In this document: positions 33,204-37,177 of the stretch, piece by piece
How positions within the stretch are numbered: the first letter of the stretch is position 1
Layout: the number at the start of each line of letters is the position of its first letter
Assembly (NCBI GenBank): GCA_944393205.1
Contig: CALXZI010000011.1
Span: 1-37,177, forward strand
Direction: 5' to 3'
Length of the DNA: 37,177 bases
Source: an uncultured Alphaproteobacteria bacterium
GTDB lineage: Bacteria; Pseudomonadota; Alphaproteobacteria; RF32; CAG-239
Notes under the pieces: model-generated
The model's input: only the letters and a program-made list of their open reading frames with translations
Database searches by the model: none
What the model was told of the DNA's origin: nothing
Program-made: the position numbers and the translations under genes

Positions 33204-35003
33204 ATGGTAAAAGCGAGAAACAGAACAGTTTTAAAATTTATTGGCGGAATCAACAAAGATCGCATAGGCGGTAATTGTTCAGTACTTGAACATACGAGTG
33301 CCGATGGCAAAACTGAACGTGTGATGTTTGATTTAGGCAGTATGTTTACACCTTATGAGTCCGGATTTGTTGCCGCTTATCCGAATGTTGATGAGTATTT
33401 TGATCGCACGGATTTAAAAACTGGCGAAGTTTATAAAGCATTAAAACCGGTCAAAATGTTATTTATTACCCATGCGCACGAAGACCATATTGGTGCTCTG
33501 ATAAATTACACCAAAATGGGTTATAGTTTGCCGCCGATAAAAGCCGGCGGTTTTACCCGCAACTTTATTCGTCTGGCATTTGCCGCCGAGGGTATGATTG
33601 CACCGGATATTGAAAAAATCAAAGCTGGAGACATTATTGAAATTGGCGATAATATCAAAGTGGAAGCGGTAGATGTCAGCCACAGTATTGTTGATTCGCT
33701 TGGTTTTAACACCGTCACTTATAGCAATGGCAAGCCTTACGCCGCGATAATGAACAATGGTGATTTTTTGACCGAAGAAGAAATGCCGGTCGGCAAAGCT
33801 TTCAACAAAGAGCATTATTTAAGTACTTTGAAACGTGCTAAAGCGCCGACCACCGTAGTTTGCCTTGATTCAACGTCCACCACCCCGCACAGCAGTGAAC
33901 GTATAGGCTTTAGGAAAGCGGTGGAAAACACGTATGGCGTTGTGATGAAACATTCCGACCGCAATTTGATTGTTTCGCCGGTTATTTCCCGTAGCGTACA
34001 AAATATTGCCATAGATGTTGAAACGGCGCGTCGCTTGGGAACCAAAATTTTTCTGGACGGCAAATGGTTGCAAATGGTTAAAAACGCTCTGACTTTAAGC
34101 GGTTATACGGATTTTGACGATGTCGTTTATAAAGGTTCGCTCCAAAGCTATCTTAATGATAAAAATATAAGCAAAAAATATATTGTCTGCACAGGAGCAT
34201 TTGCTCAAGGACTTGAAAATTACGAATATAATATCGGCATTGATGCAACCTCGCCGATTCCTATGTCTTCGGCCACCAAAATGGCATTAGATTTACATCC
34301 GTATATTAAAATAGATAAAAATGTGCTGGTGCTTGCCCGACAACGTATCATTGAAGATATCAACGGCCGTACCGGTCCAAAAATGTTGCAACTGTTAGCT
34401 TCACAAGGTGCAGCCATCGTGATGACACCGGGCAGTCGTTCCGTTAGCGATTTTGAAGAGGTGCAAATGCAAGATTCTGGCCATGCCAATGCCGAGGCCG
34501 TCAAAACCTTAATGACCGATGTGAAAAAAGTAGTGCCGAACGTTATTGTTATCCCGATTCACGGCAATCCGGAACAATGCCGAAACACTGAAAATATTAT
34601 GTCGGAAATTGGGGTCAAAACTTATGTTGCGGAAAATCAGGAAGGGTTAGAAGTTGGTCATGGCAAAGTGATTAATATTGAACCGAAAATCACCCCTTTA
34701 ACTTGGTATGCCGTTAAAATGGTAATGCCTAATCCTTATTCCGACCGCGAAATTCCTTCTGATGGATTGAAAGAATATTGGGAAGTCACGGAAGATTATC
34801 AACCTTTGCAAAAAATCTGCGAAGTTCAAAATACGCCTAAAGCCATAAACCGAGGCAAATTCAGCAATCATGAGAAAAAACTGGAACAGGCTGAAGAGAT
34901 GCCGTATCGTGAACAAATGCGCAAAACTTCGCAAAAATCTAAAAACAAAAAGATTAAAGAATTGCGCGATTTACGTAAAAGTTTTAATAAACGCAGTCGT
35001 TAA
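33204..35003 (+). CDS. Ribonuclease J-like metallo-beta-lactamase/beta-CASP protein
   Basis: 599 residues. The beta-lactamase-fold motif THAHEDHIGAL (H90, H92, D94, H95) binds two zinc ions in this family; VSHSIVDSLGF and the later CLDSTS, GHANAE and IPIHGNPE segments match RNase J/beta-CASP motifs. RNase J carries out 5'-3' exonucleolytic and endonucleolytic mRNA and rRNA processing. It is a divergent member: the N-terminal KFIGGINKDRIGGN replaces the usual LGG-GEIGMN, and there is a long basic C-terminal tail ending KSFNKRSR. A terminator follows. Confidence 0.85.
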   Translation: MVKARNRTVLKFIGGINKDRIGGNCSVLEHTSADGKTERVMFDLGSMFTPYESGFVAAYPNVDEYFDRTDLKTGEVYKALKPVKMLFITHAHEDHIGALINYTKMGYSLPPIKAGGFTRNFIRLAFAAEGMIAPDIEKIKAGDIIEIGDNIKVEAVDVSHSIVDSLGFNTVTYSNGKPYAAIMNNGDFLTEEEMPVGKAFNKEHYLSTLKRAKAPTTVVCLDSTSTTPHSSERIGFRKAVENTYGVVMKHSDRNLIVSPVISRSVQNIAIDVETARRLGTKIFLDGKWLQMVKNALTLSGYTDFDDVVYKGSLQSYLNDKNISKKYIVCTGAFAQGLENYEYNIGIDATSPIPMSSATKMALDLHPYIKIDKNVLVLARQRIIEDINGRTGPKMLQLLASQGAAIVMTPGSRSVSDFEEVQMQDSGHANAEAVKTLMTDVKKVVPNVIVIPIHGNPEQCRNTENIMSEIGVKTYVAENQEGLEVGHGKVINIEPKITPLTWYAVKMVMPNPYSDREIPSDGLKEYWEVTEDYQPLQKICEVQNTPKAINRGKFSNHEKKLEQAEEMPYREQMRKTSQKSKNKKIKELRDLRKSFNKRSR

Positions 35004-35017
35004 ATATAATCTCTTTT

Positions 35018-35045
35018 AAAGCCGGTTTGAAAATACCGGCTTTTT
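35018..35045 (+). terminator. Terminator of the RNase J-like gene
   Basis: AAAGCCGGT (35018-35026) pairs with ACCGGCTTT (35035-35043), 9 bp and 8-nt loop, continuing into T5. Confidence 0.9.
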
Positions 35046-35155
35046 GATTTTATAATTCTGATGTTATAAGAAAGAATTTTCATGCTTTGATAATTGACAT
35101 TGGCGGTAGCCGGTGGTATTTTCTCTTAAAAAATAAATTCAACGGACAGGTGAAA

Positions 35156-35959
35156 ATGATTGTCAAAAAAAACGGAATAAAGATTTATGAAAAGGCTGAC
35201 TTTGAAGGTATGCGCAAAGCCGGAAAATTAGCTGCCGAATGTCTGGATTATATCACGCCTTTTGTCAAAATCGGCGTCACTACCGGTGAGTTGGACGATT
35301 TGTGTCGGGAATTTATCGTCAGTCATGGCGCGGTGCCGGCGTGTTTGGGATATCACGGCTACCCCAAAACCGTTTGCATTTCCATCAATCATGTTATTTG
35401 CCACGGCATCCCTGATTATGAACGAAAATTGGCTGATGGCGATATTTTAAACATAGATGTAACGGTAATTTTAGATGGATGGTATGGCGACACCAGCCGT
35501 ATGTATTATGCCGGCAGACCGAAACTCAAAGGCACCAGATTATGCGACGTTACTTATGAATGTTTGATGCGCGGCATAGATGTTGTTCGTCCCGGCGCAC
35601 ATTTCGGCGATATTGGTGCAGTGATTGAGGAATACGCCCACAAATACGGCTATTCGGTGGTGGATATGTTTTGCGGCCATGGTTTGGGCAAGGTTTTTCA
35701 TGATGAACCGAACGTGATGCACTGCGGTGTCAAAGGCACGGGGCCGGTAATGGAAGAGGGAATGTTTTTCACGATTGAACCAATGATAAATCTCGGCAAA
35801 AAAGAAGGGACGATCTTGGCAAACGGCTGGACGGCAGTAACGCGTGACCGTAGTTTGTCGGCACAGTTTGAACATTCTTTGGGTGTGACCAAAGACGGCT
35901 GCGAAGTTTTCACTTATTCCCCGAAAGGCTTGGACAAACCACCTTACAAATTGGACTAG
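35156..35959 (+). CDS. map: Methionine aminopeptidase, type I
   Basis: It removes the initiator methionine from nascent proteins. The ATG at 35156 (MIVKKNGIKIYEKADFEGMRKAG) has GGACAGG upstream; the frame extends 23 codons to a TTG. 267 residues. The metal ligands appear in order: the first Asp in NIDVTVILDGWYGDTSRMY, with second Asp, then the His of CGHGLGKVFHDEP, and Glu in FTIEPMIN and near SAQFEHSLGV. It is followed after 2 bp by radC, so the two are probably co-transcribed. Confidence 0.96.
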   Translation: MIVKKNGIKIYEKADFEGMRKAGKLAAECLDYITPFVKIGVTTGELDDLCREFIVSHGAVPACLGYHGYPKTVCISINHVICHGIPDYERKLADGDILNIDVTVILDGWYGDTSRMYYAGRPKLKGTRLCDVTYECLMRGIDVVRPGAHFGDIGAVIEEYAHKYGYSVVDMFCGHGLGKVFHDEPNVMHCGVKGTGPVMEEGMFFTIEPMINLGKKEGTILANGWTAVTRDRSLSAQFEHSLGVTKDGCEVFTYSPKGLDKPPYKLD

Positions 35960-35961
35960 AT

Positions 35962-36681
35962 ATGACAAAGAACGAAGTTGCAGAAACACAAAACAAAAAG
36001 GATAAACCTCATTATCTTGGGCATCGGCAACGCTTAAAAGAAAGGTTTTTGACAGATAACGGCCGCACCATGCCGGATTATGAGTTGTTGGAATTGTTGT
36101 TGACAATCGCAATTCCGAGGAAAGATGTTAAACCGCTGGCTAAAGAGTTGATTAAAAAGTTTGGTTCTTTTGCCGATGTCATCAATGCCAATCAAAACGA
36201 TTTATTAGAATTCGGGTTAACCTTAAACACCATAACCATATTTAAGATTGTTGTTGCCGCTGCGGTCAAAATGTCGTGGCAGGAATTAAGCAGCCGCGAT
36301 GAGCCGGTGTTAAGTAATTTTGATTATATGTTGGACTATTGCCGCACAGCGATGGCACGGCTTGATATTGAAGAATTTCGGGTTTTGTTTTTAAACGCCA
36401 AATTACAAATTATCAAAGAAGAAGTTATGCAACGTGGCACGGTCAATCATGTTGCCGTTCATCCCAGAGAAGTCGTTAAAGCGGCATTAGATTGCGGTGC
36501 TGTTTCAATCGTGTTGTTCCACAATCATCCCGGCGGCAAAGCAAATCCTTCAGGCGATGATCGCGAAGTTACCAAACAAATCGTTGAAGCCTTACGTCCG
36601 CTTAATATTAAAGTGCAAGATCATATTATCATTACCAAAGACAATTATTTTAGTTTCCGAACAGCAGGTTTATTGAGTTGA
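35962..36681 (+). CDS. radC: RadC-family JAB1/MPN-domain protein
   Basis: 239 residues. The N-terminal region has a helix-hairpin-helix-like segment (DYELLELLLTIAIPRKDVK), the C-terminal MPN domain carries the zinc motif HNHPGGKANPSGDD (H-x-H-x(7)-S-x-x-D form), and YFSFRTAGLLS ends it as in the family. Historic links to DNA repair have not held up, and the biochemical role is unsettled. It begins 2 bp after the map stop. The 69 bp after it up to the tandem array contain possible promoter words TTGTGT (36729) and TATTGT (36751). Confidence 0.93.
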   Translation: MTKNEVAETQNKKDKPHYLGHRQRLKERFLTDNGRTMPDYELLELLLTIAIPRKDVKPLAKELIKKFGSFADVINANQNDLLEFGLTLNTITIFKIVVAAAVKMSWQELSSRDEPVLSNFDYMLDYCRTAMARLDIEEFRVLFLNAKLQIIKEEVMQRGTVNHVAVHPREVVKAALDCGAVSIVLFHNHPGGKANPSGDDREVTKQIVEALRPLNIKVQDHIIITKDNYFSFRTAGLLS

Positions 36682-36750
36682 TGATAATAACCGAAAAAAC
36701 ACTTGCAATAAAAAATAAATTGTGTAACTTGTGTTTGATGAAATAAAAAC

Positions 36751-36806
36751 TATTGTAAAGAAACAACGGGACGTAGTTCAGTTTAGGTCAGAGCGCTTGC
36801 ATGGGG
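36751..36806 (+). repeat. Truncated tRNA-Pro(GGG) 5' half, copy 1
   Basis: The repeat start (36751) is 16 bp before CGGGACG, the acceptor 5' strand with C1 typical of tRNA-Pro. D-stem GTTC/GAGC and anticodon 5' stem CTTGC with ATGGGG (anticodon GGG) follow, ending at 36806. The 3' half is absent; a structured element begins immediately. It recurs 257 bp later. Confidence 0.85.
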
Positions 36807-37007
36807 CTGAAACTAAAAAAAGTTTCCTGTGGAAAGTTTTTTTAATTTCAGGGTAGTTACGGTTAATGAGCGCGCGAGCGCGGAAGCGAGCCGGCGCGAA
36901 TGTTACGGTAACTATGACCGAAGCGAAGTTGTTGAGCTTAATATAAGCGAAACATACGAAGCAAGACAAGAAGTCGGAAGACTTCTTGCACAGTGAGAAA
37001 AATTTAT
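36807..37007 (+). repeat. Structured tRNA-associated element, copy 3 (201 bp)
   Basis: Order: a 20-bp-class AT hairpin CTGAAACTA.../...TTTCAG; AGTTAC-GGTTAATGAGC (36855-36871); GC-rich hairpin; GCGAATGTTA (36896-36905), then GTAACT; GACCGAAGCG (36916); a GCTTA/TAAGC hairpin; ACGAAGCAAGAC (36956); and a perfect CAAGAAGTC-GGAA-GACTTCTTG hairpin (36967-36988). It has no coding frame. Blocks match copy 1 in order. Confidence 0.8.
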
Positions 37008-37063
37008 TATTGTAAAGAAATAACGGGACGTAGTTCAGTTTAGGTCAGAGCGCTTGCATGGGG
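37008..37063 (+). repeat. Truncated tRNA-Pro(GGG) 5' half, copy 2
   Basis: 56 bp, one mismatch to copy 1, at a 257-bp period. Again cut after the GGGG of the anticodon loop. Confidence 0.85.
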
Positions 37064-37177
37064 CTGAAACTAAAAAAGTTTCCTGTGGAAAGTTTTTTAG
37101 TTTCAGGGTAGTTACGGTTAATGAGCGCGCGAGCGCGGAAGCGAGCCGGCGCGAATGTTACGGTAACTATGACCGAA
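37064..37177 (+). repeat. Structured tRNA-associated element, copy 4, cut by window end
   Basis: 114 bp of a second copy, nearly identical to 36807 onward. The A and T runs of its AT hairpin are each one base shorter, which keeps the stem paired. A complete tRNA-Pro would be expected beyond the window. Confidence 0.85.

Noticed and set aside
36767..36806. Intron-containing or complete tRNA-Pro
   Set aside because: No 3' half with an anticodon stem partner (GCAAG) and T-arm occurs before the next copy, so it is a fragment within this window.

Overview
The window looks like chromosome from a moderately AT-rich Alphaproteobacterium, probably a host-associated or gut lineage (inference). Evidence: the recF-dnaN / dnaA / rpsT / mutM neighbourhood, an alphaproteobacterial-type ParE, a C-terminal J-domain protein, RNase J, and a pilin-like protein with the GRSMVEMLGVLAIIG signature. 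No rRNA or CRISPR array is present.

Layout. 1-1123: the 3' end of a cysteine-rich repeat protein, then hairpins and a REP-like remnant. 1124-7397: a replication and repair block on the minus strand (recF, dnaN, dnaA, rpsT, an exported protein, mutM). The 600 bp upstream of dnaA carries a 95-bp tandem duplication and short direct repeats, so it is an origin candidate. 7509-13648: a J-domain protein, a putative exported HExxH protein, mfd and a small membrane protein. 13763-14805: two unrecognised genes, the second probably degenerate at its 3' end. 14872-19639: an exported redox cluster. A divergent LysR regulator faces an operon of carboxymuconolactone-decarboxylase-like protein, cyclophilin-like protein, Tat-signal flavoprotein and a frameshifted aldo/keto reductase; a second Tat/lipoprotein flavoprotein converges on it. 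In all four exported proteins the signal peptide is joined to the cytoplasmic-type protein through a translated Shine-Dalgarno sequence and an internal ATG.

19900-20682: a protein with a convincing serum amyloid A (SAA) domain pattern, paired with a small membrane protein. 20741-21334: an intact tRNA-Ala(GGC) flanked on both sides by partial tRNA copies and structured repeat elements. 21475-22897: two paralogous membrane proteins. 23020-24848: tsf and rpsB. 25078-28409: a glycosyltransferase, an intergenic region with a multi-hairpin RNA-like structure, and parE. 28431-32513: a pilin-like protein, an unknown gene under a palindromic operator, and alaS. 32592-36681: tspO, an RNase J-like gene, map and radC. 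36751-37177: a 257-bp tandem array in which the 5' half of a tRNA-Pro(GGG) alternates with the same kind of structured element.

Most promising new biology: (1) the tRNA-anchored element family, with covarying stems and a shared polarity; (2) the bacterial SAA-like protein; (3) the redox operon whose cytoplasmic-type proteins appear to have acquired export signals through their own ribosome binding sites.
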